Of a DNA stretch of 50,633 nt, positions 15,353 through 24,140 are shown piece by piece. The translations under genes and the position numbers were made by a program. The first letter of the stretch is position 1, and each line of letters starts with the position of its first letter. The DNA is from an uncultured Clostridia bacterium. Lineage in GTDB: Bacteria > Bacillota > Clostridia > Oscillospirales > Acutalibacteraceae. The notes below the pieces were generated by a model. That model saw only the letters and a program-made list of their open reading frames with translations. It had not been told where the DNA came from and did no database searches. The stretch covers positions 1 to 50,633 of the forward strand of contig CAMMAZ010000011.1 in NCBI GenBank assembly GCA_946493765.1, given 5' to 3'.

Positions 15353-18028
15353 ATGCTAAAACTGACAAATATCGTTAAAAACTATAAAACAGGCGACACA
15401 GTTGTTCAGGCACTTAAAAACGTCAATATCGAATTTCGCAAAAACGAATTTGTTTCGGTGCTCGGTCCGTCCGGCTGCGGCAAAACCACGCTGCTGAATA
15501 TCATTGGCGGGCTTGACCGGTATACCAGCGGCGATTTGTCCATCAACGGAAAATCCACCAAAGAATTTCGCAGCGCCGATTGGGACAGCTATCGCAACCA
15601 TTCCATCGGCTTTGTGTTTCAAAATTATAACCTGATTTCTCATCAGTCGGTTTTATCCAATGTGGAGCTGGCATTGACGCTATCCGGCGTTTCCAAATCC
15701 GAACGCAGAAAACGGGCGAAAGAGGTGCTCGAACAGGTTGGGCTTGGCGACCAGCTGCACAAAAAACCGAACCAGATGTCCGGCGGGCAGATGCAGCGTG
15801 TGGCGATCGCCCGTGCGCTGATCAACGACCCGGAAATCCTTTTGGCGGACGAACCCACCGGGGCGCTGGATTCGGAAACCAGCGTGCAGGTCATGGAGAT
15901 CTTAAAAGAAGTTGCAAAAGACCGGCTGGTCATCATGGTCACCCACAATCCGGAACTGGCGGAGAAGTATTCGACCCGTATTGTCCGCTTTTTGGACGGT
16001 GAAGTCATCGACGATACCGATCCGTTTGAAGTGGCGGAATACGATGCGGTCAAAGCTTCCACGCCGCAGGACAGAAAAAAAGAAAAAAGAGAGCGCAAAA
16101 AGAAAAAGACGTCCATGTCTTTTTTCACCGCATTGTCTTTGAGCTTTAATAACCTTCTGACCAAAAAGGCGAGAACCTTTTTGACCGCATTTGCAGGGAG
16201 CATCGGCATTATCGGCATTGCGCTGATTTTGTCTTTATCTAGCGGCGCGCAGGCGTATATTGCAAAGGTCGAGGAAGACACGCTGTCCAGTTATCCGATC
16301 ACCATCGAAAGCACCGCAATGGATATGGCGGCGATGATGAGCGCCATTCATCCGGACAATGAAGAAGACCACAGCGATGAAGATAAAATTTATTCCGCAA
16401 ACATCATTTCCGAAATGCTTTCGACCATGACGACAAAAATGTCGGCCAATGACTTGAAAACCTTTAAAGCGTTTCTGGAAAGCGATGAAAACACGGCAAA
16501 GGATGCGATCAGCGATATTCAATATGTTTACAGCACACAGCTGAATATCTACCGCGCCGATACCACAAAGGGTGTTTATCAGATCAATCCCAGCACCTTG
16601 TTCGAGGCGATGGGCATTCAAAACGCTTCGGACACAGAAAGTTCGACCGCTTCCATGATGATGACCGGCATGAACGTCTGGTCGGAAATGCTGGACAATC
16701 GGGAGCTGCTGGGTTCGCAGTATGACGTGGTTGCCGGTAAAATGCCGGAGAAATACAATGAAGTCGTGATCGTTACAGATGAAAATAATCAGATTGATGA
16801 TTACACATTATACGCATTGGGACTGATGGATCCGGAAGAATTTGATCAAATGATGGAAGATGCGATGAACGGCAAAGAGGTTGAAAAAACGCCGCAGGTG
16901 TCGTATACTTATGATGAACTGCTGGATCTGAAATTTAAACTTTTAATTAATACCGATTATTTTGTCAAGGAAAACGGCGTTTGGGTGGATCAATCCGACG
17001 ACGACCTTTATATGACCGAAGTTATCAACAATGCGGAAGAAGTCAGTGTGGTCGGCATTCTTCGCCCGAAAGAGGGGGTAACTTCCACTTCCATTTCCGG
17101 AACGGTCGGGTATTTATCGTCGCTGACGCAGTATCTGGTCGAAAAAGTGAACGATAGCGAGATCGTCAAAGAGCAAAAGGAAAATCCGGACACCGATATT
17201 TTCACCGGATTTCCGTTTGTGACCGATGAAACGCAAGAAGAACCGTTGACGATGGAAGACATTGAGCAATATATTGCGACACTGCCGGAGACGGAAGCGG
17301 CGCAGGTAACCGCTTCCTTGCAAAGCGCGAGGGAATCCGGCATGACCGACGAGCAGATTTTAGCCGCGTTTGAAGAACGCATCAAAGAGAGCACACAAAC
17401 ACAGGCAACCTATGACGGGAACTTGTCAAAACTCGGGGTATCGGAGCTTGACAACCCGTCGGGGATCAATATCTATCCGACCGATTTTGAAGCAAAAGAA
17501 ACCATCACCACAATGATCGATGACTATAACACACGGCAAACAAACGCAGGGAAAGAAGAACTCACCATTCAGTACACCGATATCATGGGTATTTTGATGT
17601 CCTCGGTTTCCACGATTATTAATGCAATCAGCTATATCCTGATCGCCTTTGTCGCCATATCGCTGGTGGTTTCTTCGATCATGATCGGTATCATCACCTA
17701 TATTTCCGTTTTGGAACGCACCAAGGAAATCGGTATTTTAAGGGCGATCGGCGCATCCAAACGAGATATTTCAAGGGTGTTCAACGCCGAAACACTGCTG
17801 GTCGGCTTCACGGCTGGACTGATCGGTATCGGCGTCACGCTGCTGCTGATCATTCCGGTCAATGCGGTCATCTATTCTTTCACCGAAATTCCGGGCGTTG
17901 CTTCACTGCCGGTTGTGGGCGCGGTGATTCTGGTTGCGATCAGCATGGCGCTGACCTTTATCGCAGGGTTGATCCCGTCACGGATCGCGGCGAAAAAAGA
18001 TCCGGTTGAAGCGCTAAGGAGTGAATAA
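15353..18028 (+). CDS. MacB/FtsX-type ABC transporter, ATPase and permease fused
   Basis: An 891-residue ATPase-permease fusion. The N-terminal ATPase (about 1-220) has Walker A GPSGCGKTT (38-46), Q-loop FVFQNYN, signature MSGGQMQRVAIARAL (142-156) and Walker B ILLADEPTGALD (162-173). A basic linker follows, then membrane helix 1 (about 270-297), a large external domain of some 450 residues, and three C-terminal helices with the FtsX-type motif ERTKEIGILRAIGA. This is the topology of the MacB mechanotransmission family, which does not carry substrate through the membrane by itself but extracts peptides, lipids or lipoproteins, or signals. The start has AAAAGGAG upstream. It is divergent from a kinase-regulator pair, so a response to an antimicrobial peptide or envelope stress is likely. 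The DagK-like gene follows after 20 bases. Confidence 0.93.
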   Translation: MLKLTNIVKNYKTGDTVVQALKNVNIEFRKNEFVSVLGPSGCGKTTLLNIIGGLDRYTSGDLSINGKSTKEFRSADWDSYRNHSIGFVFQNYNLISHQSVLSNVELALTLSGVSKSERRKRAKEVLEQVGLGDQLHKKPNQMSGGQMQRVAIARALINDPEILLADEPTGALDSETSVQVMEILKEVAKDRLVIMVTHNPELAEKYSTRIVRFLDGEVIDDTDPFEVAEYDAVKASTPQDRKKEKRERKKKKTSMSFFTALSLSFNNLLTKKARTFLTAFAGSIGIIGIALILSLSSGAQAYIAKVEEDTLSSYPITIESTAMDMAAMMSAIHPDNEEDHSDEDKIYSANIISEMLSTMTTKMSANDLKTFKAFLESDENTAKDAISDIQYVYSTQLNIYRADTTKGVYQINPSTLFEAMGIQNASDTESSTASMMMTGMNVWSEMLDNRELLGSQYDVVAGKMPEKYNEVVIVTDENNQIDDYTLYALGLMDPEEFDQMMEDAMNGKEVEKTPQVSYTYDELLDLKFKLLINTDYFVKENGVWVDQSDDDLYMTEVINNAEEVSVVGILRPKEGVTSTSISGTVGYLSSLTQYLVEKVNDSEIVKEQKENPDTDIFTGFPFVTDETQEEPLTMEDIEQYIATLPETEAAQVTASLQSARESGMTDEQILAAFEERIKESTQTQATYDGNLSKLGVSELDNPSGINIYPTDFEAKETITTMIDDYNTRQTNAGKEELTIQYTDIMGILMSSVSTIINAISYILIAFVAISLVVSSIMIGIITYISVLERTKEIGILRAIGASKRDISRVFNAETLLVGFTAGLIGIGVTLLLIIPVNAVIYSFTEIPGVASLPVVGAVILVAISMALTFIAGLIPSRIAAKKDPVEALRSE

Positions 18029-18048
18029 ATCATACGGGGGAGTGGGAA

Positions 18049-18951
18049 ATGAAAAAGGCTTTAATCATTATCAATCCCTGTGCCGGGAAAAAGCTTGGAC
18101 TGCGTTCTTTGCCGAAAATCATTGAGAAACTGTCCAATGCCGATTTCATCTGCACGCCTTATATTACCAAGGCACCGGGCGATGGCGGAACGTTTTTACA
18201 AAACAATCATGCGGGATTTGATCTGATCGTCTGCGCCGGCGGGGACGGCACGCTTCATGAAATTTGCGGCACTGTGATCGAAAACGACATCACGCTGCCG
18301 GTCGGATATATTCCAACCGGCAGCACCAATGATTTTGCTGTCAGTCTGCGGCTGCCAAAAAGCGTTGATAAAGCGATTGAGAATATCATCGACGGCAAGC
18401 CGGTTCGTTTTGATATGGGAGAGATCAACGGGAGAAAGTTTATCTATGTCGCGTCGTTCGGCGCATTCACACAGGCGTCCTATGCAACGCCGCAGAACAT
18501 GAAAAATGTGCTTGGGCATTTTGCCTATGTGCTGGCGGGCATTAAAGATATCACTTCCTTAAAACCGGTTCATTTGACGGTAAAAACGGATGAAAAAAGC
18601 TATGCCGGCGACTATATTTTCGGGGCGTTCAGCAATTCGATGTCGATCGGCGGGCTGTTAAAATATAAAGCCGGTCGAGTCAATCTTCGAGACGGAAAGC
18701 ATGAAATGCTTTTGATCCGCAATCCCGAAAATCTTTTGGAATTCGCACAGATCGTGCATTGCTTGAATACAGGGGATTATAACAATAAAATGATCGAGCA
18801 TTGTCAAAGCTCCCGCTTTGCCATTCATGCCGACGCCAAAACGGATTGGACGGTGGACGGCGAATATGAAAAAGGGGAGGAAGAGATTGTGATTTGCAAT
18901 CTGCCAAAAGCGGTGCGCCTGATCGTGCCGGCGAAAATGAAAACCAAATAA
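18049..18951 (+). CDS. Diacylglycerol/lipid kinase family protein (DagK/YegS-like)
   Basis: A 300-residue soluble or membrane-associated lipid kinase. It has the family start KALIIINPCAGKK (3-15), the nucleotide-binding loop CAGGDGTLHE (62-71), the PTGSTNDFA segment (about 90-98) and a C-terminal beta domain ending DGEYEKGEEEIVI. In Gram-positive bacteria such enzymes phosphorylate diacylglycerol released by lipoteichoic acid synthesis, or undecaprenol-like lipids; the exact substrate cannot be read from the sequence. The GTG-like alternatives are unnecessary because GGGGGAG lies before the ATG. It follows the ABC transporter by 20 bases and is probably cotranscribed, which would tie it to an envelope-stress response. 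It converges with the VanY-like gene, with 12 bases between stop codons. Confidence 0.9.
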   Translation: MKKALIIINPCAGKKLGLRSLPKIIEKLSNADFICTPYITKAPGDGGTFLQNNHAGFDLIVCAGGDGTLHEICGTVIENDITLPVGYIPTGSTNDFAVSLRLPKSVDKAIENIIDGKPVRFDMGEINGRKFIYVASFGAFTQASYATPQNMKNVLGHFAYVLAGIKDITSLKPVHLTVKTDEKSYAGDYIFGAFSNSMSIGGLLKYKAGRVNLRDGKHEMLLIRNPENLLEFAQIVHCLNTGDYNNKMIEHCQSSRFAIHADAKTDWTVDGEYEKGEEEIVICNLPKAVRLIVPAKMKTK

Positions 18952-18963
18952 AAGCAGCATGTT

Positions 18964-19734
18964 TTAAGATTCGTCGCTCAAATTTGCGAGATATTCTTCC
19001 AGGCAAAGTCCCTGCTTGTAGATTTCTGTTGCAGCCTCAACCCCTACATAGCGGTAATGCCACACCTCCTGTGCGGTGCCGGTGATGTCGGTCTTATCTT
19101 TTGGATAACGAAAAATAAAGCCGTATTGATAGCTGTTTTCCTGCAGCCATTGATAGATATCGTAGGTCGCGCCGTTGATATCTACGGCCAATCCCAGTTG
19201 ATGTTCACTGGTGCCGGGCAGTGCGACCCACTGTCCGGCAAGACGTGTTGCTTCATTTTCCGAATAGCCCTGATTTCGATAAGACTCGATTTTTTCATCA
19301 TATAAGCTTTGCTGCTTTTGCTGTGTGCGGTAACCGGCAACAACGATTGGGTCTAACCCCTGTGCTTTAGCGGCGTCTAACATGTCCATCAGCGGTTGAT
19401 AAATGCGCTCGTCCACCAACTCACCGCCCGGCACACGCGTCAGCGTGATGGCATAATTTTGTGGAATCGGGTTATTGCGATTGACCAAAGTTAAATACCA
19501 GGGCGTGTCCGATTGCGTGGTTTCATTGCCGTGAACACCATCGGAATCATCCGATCCGGTGGGATTGACAATCACTTTGGTTGTTTTAAAAAGCGATTTA
19601 TCCAGGGCATCCATTGCATAAATGCCAAAACAGGTCACACCGATTAAGGCGAGAACGAATATCACCCTGGCAAGCGGAAAAGGTTTTTTGTGCGGTTTGC
19701 GTTTTGCATATTTGCGGTGTGTTTTGTCGACCAA
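18964..19734 (-). CDS. VanY-like D-alanyl-D-alanine carboxypeptidase (M15 family)
   Basis: A membrane-anchored zinc carboxypeptidase of 256 residues. A basic N-terminus and one membrane helix (about 23-45) precede a Ser/Thr/Asp linker and the M15B domain. The zinc and catalytic residues are visible in SEHQLGLAVDI (His and Asp ligands) and EVWHYRYVG (catalytic Glu, His ligand). Such enzymes remove the terminal D-Ala of the peptidoglycan stem peptide; in van clusters this lowers glycopeptide binding, elsewhere it is wall remodelling. The start is a TTG at 19734 with AAGGAG nine bases before it; no other start lies before the membrane helix. It follows the VanRS-like pair on the same strand, but a strong hairpin (19764-19805) lies between. 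Confidence 0.9.
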   Translation of the reverse strand: MVDKTHRKYAKRKPHKKPFPLARVIFVLALIGVTCFGIYAMDALDKSLFKTTKVIVNPTGSDDSDGVHGNETTQSDTPWYLTLVNRNNPIPQNYAITLTRVPGGELVDERIYQPLMDMLDAAKAQGLDPIVVAGYRTQQKQQSLYDEKIESYRNQGYSENEATRLAGQWVALPGTSEHQLGLAVDINGATYDIYQWLQENSYQYGFIFRYPKDKTDITGTAQEVWHYRYVGVEAATEIYKQGLCLEEYLANLSDES

Positions 19735-19763
19735 TGTTTTGTTCTCCTTCCAAAATTCAAATA

Positions 19764-19805
19764 AAAAGCTCCCAGCAGTTCACATGATACCAGCTGGGAG
19801 CTTTT
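19764..19805. terminator. Hairpin between the VanS-like and VanY-like genes
   Basis: AAAAGCTCCCAGC (19764-19776) pairs with GCTGGGAGCTTTT (19793-19805) over a 16-base loop, with T runs on both sides. On the minus strand it lies 30 bases before the VanY start, so VanY must be transcribed by read-through or from a promoter I cannot see in the 60 bases between the VanS stop and the hairpin. Confidence 0.75.
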
Positions 19806-19866
19806 AAAAATTGAATATTGGATTGTTTTAACCTTAAGAAAAAATAAAGAAGATATTGATGATTTC

Positions 19867-21033
19867 CTAATCGGACAGGGGAAGCGAAACGCAAAAGGTC
19901 GTTTGCTCATTTTCACTGCTTGCCAGAATCGTCCCACCGTGTGATGTGACGATTTCTTTTGCAATTGCAGGCCCTAAACCCGCACCGCCGGTATTGGAAG
20001 CGCGCGCTTCATCCAAGCGGAAAAATTTTTCAAAGATAGCGTCCAATTTATGCGGGGGTATTGTTTTGCCTTTGTTTCGAAAATAGATTTTACAGGCCAT
20101 GTCCGTTTGTTCGACCCATATTTGAATGAGCGTGTTCGGGTAGCTGTATGCAACCGCGTTTTTCAATATATTGTTGAACACCCGCGCCAGCTTTAAAGCA
20201 TCGGCATAGATTGTAATATTTTCACCGGCATTTAATTCGACTGAATTGCCGTGTGCCTGCAAAATCGGGTAAAATTCATCGGTCAGCTGCAAGAGCATAT
20301 AGGACAGATCGATCGTTTCCTTTTCCAATTGAATTTGTTGCAGGTTATACCGCGTGATATCAAAAAATTCATTGATCAGGTCTTCCAGACGTTTTGCTTT
20401 GTCGAGCGAGATATGAATATATTTTTCCTTCTGATCCTGCGGCATAGCGGGAATTTCATCCAATAAACTCAAATAGCCGATCACAGAGGTGAGCGATGTT
20501 TTTAAATCGTGCGCAAGATAGGTGATCAGATCATTTTTTCTTTCCGTTTCTTCCTTTAAAATCTGTTCGTGCTTTTGGATATCGGATCTGATTGTAAGCA
20601 TTTGTGCGGAAATCTCCGCATATTCCTTCGGGAAGATGTTTGCGGTATTTGTTGTGTTAGGGTCCATAAAATCGTGTATCATCCGGCTGGTGTCGGTGAT
20701 GGATTTTTTCACTTTAGTTTTTGCGTGAAAATGGGCTGTCAGGAAAACAACGACAATCAAAAACAGAATAACGCCGATCATGATCCAAAGGAAGAAATGC
20801 TTGATCTGGGACCAAAGCAGCTCCCGGCTGATGATATGGGTGGTGCCGTCCGGCGAATACCTTTCCATTGTGATGATAAAATTTTTCTCAAACCAATCCA
20901 CAAACGAACCGTTTAGAGAATAATCCACAAAGTCATAAACGAGTAAACAAAACAGAATACCTGCGACACAGACAGCCGCAAACAAGATCGGTTTTGAAAG
21001 CTTTGACCATTTATTTTTCAATTTTATATCCAC
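19867..21033 (-). CDS. VanS-like sensor histidine kinase
   Basis: Two membrane helices (about 14-35 and 80-100) enclose a roughly 45-residue external loop, then come the coiled linker, dimerisation domain and ATPase domain. The blocks around His175 (YLAHDLKT.LTSVIGYLSLLDE), NEFFDITRYNLQ and RNKGKTIP...FEKFFRLDEAR match the VanS group closely. Two residues stand out: the invariant Pro of the H box is Ser180, and the G2 box reads GAGLGPAIA with Pro355 in place of the usual Leu. The start is uncertain. GTG 21033 gives 388 aa; TTG 21021 gives 384 aa and resembles the family's MKNK start. Both overlap the regulator gene, so translation is probably coupled. Confidence 0.87.
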   Translation of the reverse strand: MDIKLKNKWSKLSKPILFAAVCVAGILFCLLVYDFVDYSLNGSFVDWFEKNFIITMERYSPDGTTHIISRELLWSQIKHFFLWIMIGVILFLIVVVFLTAHFHAKTKVKKSITDTSRMIHDFMDPNTTNTANIFPKEYAEISAQMLTIRSDIQKHEQILKEETERKNDLITYLAHDLKTSLTSVIGYLSLLDEIPAMPQDQKEKYIHISLDKAKRLEDLINEFFDITRYNLQQIQLEKETIDLSYMLLQLTDEFYPILQAHGNSVELNAGENITIYADALKLARVFNNILKNAVAYSYPNTLIQIWVEQTDMACKIYFRNKGKTIPPHKLDAIFEKFFRLDEARASNTGGAGLGPAIAKEIVTSHGGTILASSENEQTTFCVSLPLSD

Positions 21034-21706
21034 ACCCCCACACAGTTTTGATATATTTTGGATTTTCAAAGGAATCGCCCATTTTTTCGCGTAAATGCCG
21101 GATGTGGACGGTGATGGTATTGTTATTTTTGGTGTAGTATTCGTCTTTCCAGATCTGGTGGAACAATTCTTCCGAGCTGACGACATTGCCTTTGTTTTGG
21201 CACAAAATTTTTAATATGGAAAACTCGGTAGGGGTGAGCGACAACGGTTTTTCATTTAAAGTACATTCATGTGTTTTGATGTTTAAGACCAGGCCGGAAT
21301 GCACGATCACGTCTTCTTCCTTTAGCGGTCCCTCATTATACCGTTTATATCTGCGCAATTGCGCTTTGACACGCGCCACCATTTCCAGCGGCAAAAACGG
21401 TTTTGTGATATAGTCGTCAGCGCCCAAGGTCAGCCCTGTGATCTTATCGATTTCTTCTCCTTTGGCTGTCAACATAATGATTGGGTATTGGTATTTTTCC
21501 CGGATTTTCTTGCAGAGCTGAAAACCGTCCATACCGGGCATCATCACGTCCAGAATAGCTAAATCCAGTTTTTCCGATTCGATGCATTTTAGCGCGTCGG
21601 CTGCGTTATAAAATTTAAAAACAATGAAATTTTCATTTTGTAGATACAGTGATATAAGATCGGCGATTTCCGGCTCATCATCCACAATCAGTATTTTATC
21701 CTCCAT
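21011..21706 (-). CDS. VanR-like response regulator
   Basis: An OmpR-type regulator of 231 residues, with receiver Asp53 in LAILDVMMPGMDG, the KPFLPLEMVARVKAQLRR segment characteristic of VanR, and a winged-helix domain ending VWGCGYKIEK. The ATG at 21706 has AGAGGGG five bases upstream; the open frame extends further only by chance. It is the first gene of the VanR-VanS pair. No vanH, D-Ala:D-Lac or D-Ser ligase, vanX or vanT gene lies in the window, so the likely target is the VanY-like gene and its own promoter. A cryptic wall-stress system is more plausible than full glycopeptide resistance. Confidence 0.9.
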   Translation of the reverse strand: MEDKILIVDDEPEIADLISLYLQNENFIVFKFYNAADALKCIESEKLDLAILDVMMPGMDGFQLCKKIREKYQYPIIMLTAKGEEIDKITGLTLGADDYITKPFLPLEMVARVKAQLRRYKRYNEGPLKEEDVIVHSGLVLNIKTHECTLNEKPLSLTPTEFSILKILCQNKGNVVSSEELFHQIWKDEYYTKNNNTITVHIRHLREKMGDSFENPKYIKTVWGCGYKIEK

Positions 21707-21780
21707 GAGAACCCCTCTTTTTTCAAAGCATTTCAGATTACAGCATAGCAAATCAAAGCAATGATTTTCATAAGATAATA

Positions 21781-21795
21781 TTAAGATTTTCTTAA
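21781..21795. promoter_or_regulatory. Palindrome upstream of the VanRS-like pair
   Basis: TTAAGATTTTCTTAA is a 6-3-6 perfect palindrome 75 bases before the VanR start, in AT-rich DNA. It could be a regulator site, but AT-rich palindromes are common by chance and no clear -35/-10 pair accompanies it. Confidence 0.3.
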
Positions 21796-21849
21796 AATTC
21801 AATATCTATCCATTTTAGCCGTTTTGCTGCGCTTTGCAGTAAGGTACAC

Positions 21850-21885
21850 AAAAACCGGTTTCGCCGTTTGGTGAAACCGGTTTTT
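21850..21885. terminator. Terminator after ferritin
   Basis: AAAAACCGGTTTC (21850-21862) pairs with GAAACCGGTTTTT (21873-21885) across 10 bases, with T5 on either strand. It closes the thrS-fhs-ferritin transcript on the minus strand. Confidence 0.85.
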
Positions 21886-21915
21886 CAGCGCAATATTTTT
21901 TATGCGGCAGTTTGT

Positions 21916-22428
21916 TTATAGAACAAGCGACGGCGCCGAATAAACACGGCCGCCAAGTTCCTGATCGAGCATGTAAAGCCCCTTGGGGTCGGAACCGAAC
22001 AGTTCCATCTTTTTGATCAGATCGCTGGCGTTTGTTTCTTCCTCGCCCTGTTCTTTGACAAACCAGTCCAAAAACTGCATGGTGCGGAAATCTTTCACTG
22101 CATAAGCCGCGTCATAGATCGTGTGGATCAGCGATGTGACATATTGTTCGTGTTTGAGACCGGCTTTCAGCGGGTCCATGTTGTTTTGAAGCACCGCATC
22201 GGGTTTATCGATCGCTTCCAAAGTAACCGAAACATCGTTGTTTTGCAGATACTGGATAAACAGCAACGCATGATCGCGTTCTTCCTGCGCCTGGATCTTA
22301 TACCAGTTTGCAAAACCGGAAAGTCCCTGATCCACATAGAAGTTTGCAAACTGCAGATACAAATAGGCGGAATAGAATTCCTTATTGACCTGCGCGTTCA
22401 ATAATTCGATAACCTTTTCGTTTAACAT
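21916..22428 (-). CDS. ftn: Bacterial non-haem ferritin
   Basis: A cytosolic iron-storage protein forming a 24-subunit cage that oxidises Fe(II) and stores ferrihydrite. The 170 residues are the usual length. Ferroxidase-centre residues are visible: Glu17 (NKEFYSAY), Glu49/Glu50 and His53 (QAQEERDHA), plus Glu in LIHTIYDAAYAVKDF and FVKEQGEEE of the third and fourth helices. No haem-binding Met of the bacterioferritin type is evident. The ATG at 22428 follows AAAGGAAG; the longer frame is out of place. It lies 22 bases after fhs with no terminator between, so it is probably the last gene of the thrS transcript. In an anaerobe it may also help limit damage by oxygen. Confidence 0.95.
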   Translation of the reverse strand: MLNEKVIELLNAQVNKEFYSAYLYLQFANFYVDQGLSGFANWYKIQAQEERDHALLFIQYLQNNDVSVTLEAIDKPDAVLQNNMDPLKAGLKHEQYVTSLIHTIYDAAYAVKDFRTMQFLDWFVKEQGEEETNASDLIKKMELFGSDPKGLYMLDQELGGRVYSAPSLVL

Positions 22429-22450
22429 GATAAAAACTTCCTTTCTTTCT

Positions 22451-24127
22451 TTAAAATAATCCGGAGATAACTCCGTTTTCATCCACATCGATTTTTTCGG
22501 CGCTGGGGACTTTGGGCAGTCCCGGCATGGTCATGATATCGCCGGTTAAAGCGACCACGAATCCGGCGCCGGCCGACACTTTCACGCTGCGCACTGTGAT
22601 GGAAAATCCCTGCGGCCTGCCGAGCAGCTTTGGATTGTCCGACAGGGAATACTGGGTTTTCGCCATGCAGACCGGCAGCTTTGAAAAGCCGAGCGCTTCT
22701 AATTTTTCCAGCTGCTTTTTAGCGGCGGCCGTGTATTCCACGCCGTCGGCGCCGTAGATTTTGGTGGCGATAGCATGGATTTTGTCCTGCAAAGAATAGT
22801 CGTCCGGATAGGTGAAGGTAAACCCGTTGTTTTCATCTGCAACACGCATGACTTCCTTTGCGAGCGCAAGACCGCCCTTGCTGCCTTTGCCCCAAACTTC
22901 GCACAGTGCCACCGGCACCTGCAAAGCGGCGCATTTTTCACGAATCAATTCCAATTCTTTTTGCGAATCGGTCGGGAAACGGTTGATTGCGACCACGCAG
23001 GGCAGTTTAAAATTATCCCGCATGTTTTCAATGTGCTTATAAAGGTTTGGTAATCCCTTCTCCAGCGCCTCCAAATTTTCTTTGCCGAGATTTTCCTTGC
23101 TCACGCCGCCGTGTGACTTTAAAGCGCGAACGGTGGCGACGATCACCACGGCGGACGGTTTGAGCCCTGCCGCGCGGCATTTGATATCCAAAAACTTTTC
23201 CGCGCCCAGATCGCCGCCGAATCCCGCTTCAGTGACTGCCCAGTCGCCAAAATGCAGCGCCATGCGCGTCGCCGTGACGGAATTGCAGCCGTGCGCGATG
23301 TTGGCGAACGGACCGCCGTGAATAAAGGCGGGGGTGTGTTCAAGCGTCTGCACAAGGTTGGGCTTGATCGCATCTTTCAAAAGCGCGGTCATTGCACCCT
23401 GTGCGTTTAAGTCGCCCGCGGTTACCGGGTCGCCGGCACGGTTATAGCCGATCACAATGGATTTGAGCCGCCTTTTCAAATCCATCAAATCCGAAGACAG
23501 GCACAAAACCGCCATGATTTCGGAAGCAACGGTGATGTCAAACCCGTCTTCTCGCGGCACGCCGTTTGCCTTGCCGCCCAATCCGTCGACCACAAAACGC
23601 AGCTGCCGGTCGTTCATGTCCACACAGCGTTTCCAGGTGATGTTTTTCACATCGATATCCAGCGCGTTGCCCTGTTGAATATGATTGTCGATCATGGCGG
23701 CCAACAGATTGTTCGCCGCGCCGATCGCATGCATATCGCCGGTGAAATGCAGATTGATATCCTCCATCGGAACGACCTGCGCATAGCCGCCGCCTGCAGC
23801 GCCGCCCTTGATGCCGAATACCGGTCCGAGCGACGGTTCACGCAGCGCGATAACGGTTTTTTCACCCAGTGCCGACAGCGCGTCGCCAAGGCCGACGGTG
23901 ACGGTCGTTTTTCCTTCGCCTGCGGCAGTCGGATTGATCGCAGTAACTAAAATCAGTTTTCCCGGCGTTGCATCCGTTTGGTTTAACAGCTTCGGATCCA
24001 CCTTCGCTTTGTATTTCCCGTAATATTCGATTTGGTCTTCGGAAAGGCCCAGCTTGTTTGCGATTTGCAAAATCGGCAGCATGGGCGTTTCTTGTGCGAT
24101 TTGAATATCCGATTTATAATCAGCCAT
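22451..24127 (-). CDS. fhs: Formate-tetrahydrofolate ligase (10-formyl-THF synthetase)
   Basis: This enzyme makes 10-formyltetrahydrofolate from formate, THF and ATP. The 558 residues are typical. The P-loop-like [19 protein letters not shown] (about 64-82) and the [21 protein letters not shown]-region are intact, as is the C-terminal [17 protein letters not shown]. It supplies formyl groups to PurN in this window and, after reduction, methyl groups through MetF to MetH; in acetogens it also serves the Wood-Ljungdahl methyl branch, but no other gene of that pathway is here. The ATG at 24127 has a perfect AAAGGAGG upstream; only 13 bases separate it from the thrS stop, so it depends at least partly on the thrS T-box. 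Confidence 0.97.
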   Translation of the reverse strand: MADYKSDIQIAQETPMLPILQIANKLGLSEDQIEYYGKYKAKVDPKLLNQTDATPGKLILVTAINPTAAGEGKTTVTVGLGDALSALGEKTVIALREPSLGPVFGIKGGAAGGGYAQVVPMEDINLHFTGDMHAIGAANNLLAAMIDNHIQQGNALDIDVKNITWKRCVDMNDRQLRFVVDGLGGKANGVPREDGFDITVASEIMAVLCLSSDLMDLKRRLKSIVIGYNRAGDPVTAGDLNAQGAMTALLKDAIKPNLVQTLEHTPAFIHGGPFANIAHGCNSVTATRMALHFGDWAVTEAGFGGDLGAEKFLDIKCRAAGLKPSAVVIVATVRALKSHGGVSKENLGKENLEALEKGLPNLYKHIENMRDNFKLPCVVAINRFPTDSQKELELIREKCAALQVPVALCEVWGKGSKGGLALAKEVMRVADENNGFTFTYPDDYSLQDKIHAIATKIYGADGVEYTAAAKKQLEKLEALGFSKLPVCMAKTQYSLSDNPKLLGRPQGFSITVRSVKVSAGAGFVVALTGDIMTMPGLPKVPSAEKIDVDENGVISGLF

Positions 24128-24140
24128 GCGAAAACCTCCT

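Noticed and set aside
18964-21706. Glycopeptide-resistance cluster
   Set aside because: vanH, ligase, vanX/XY and vanT are absent from the window, and the kinase has substitutions in two conserved boxes. A regulatory/wall-remodelling module is the supportable call.
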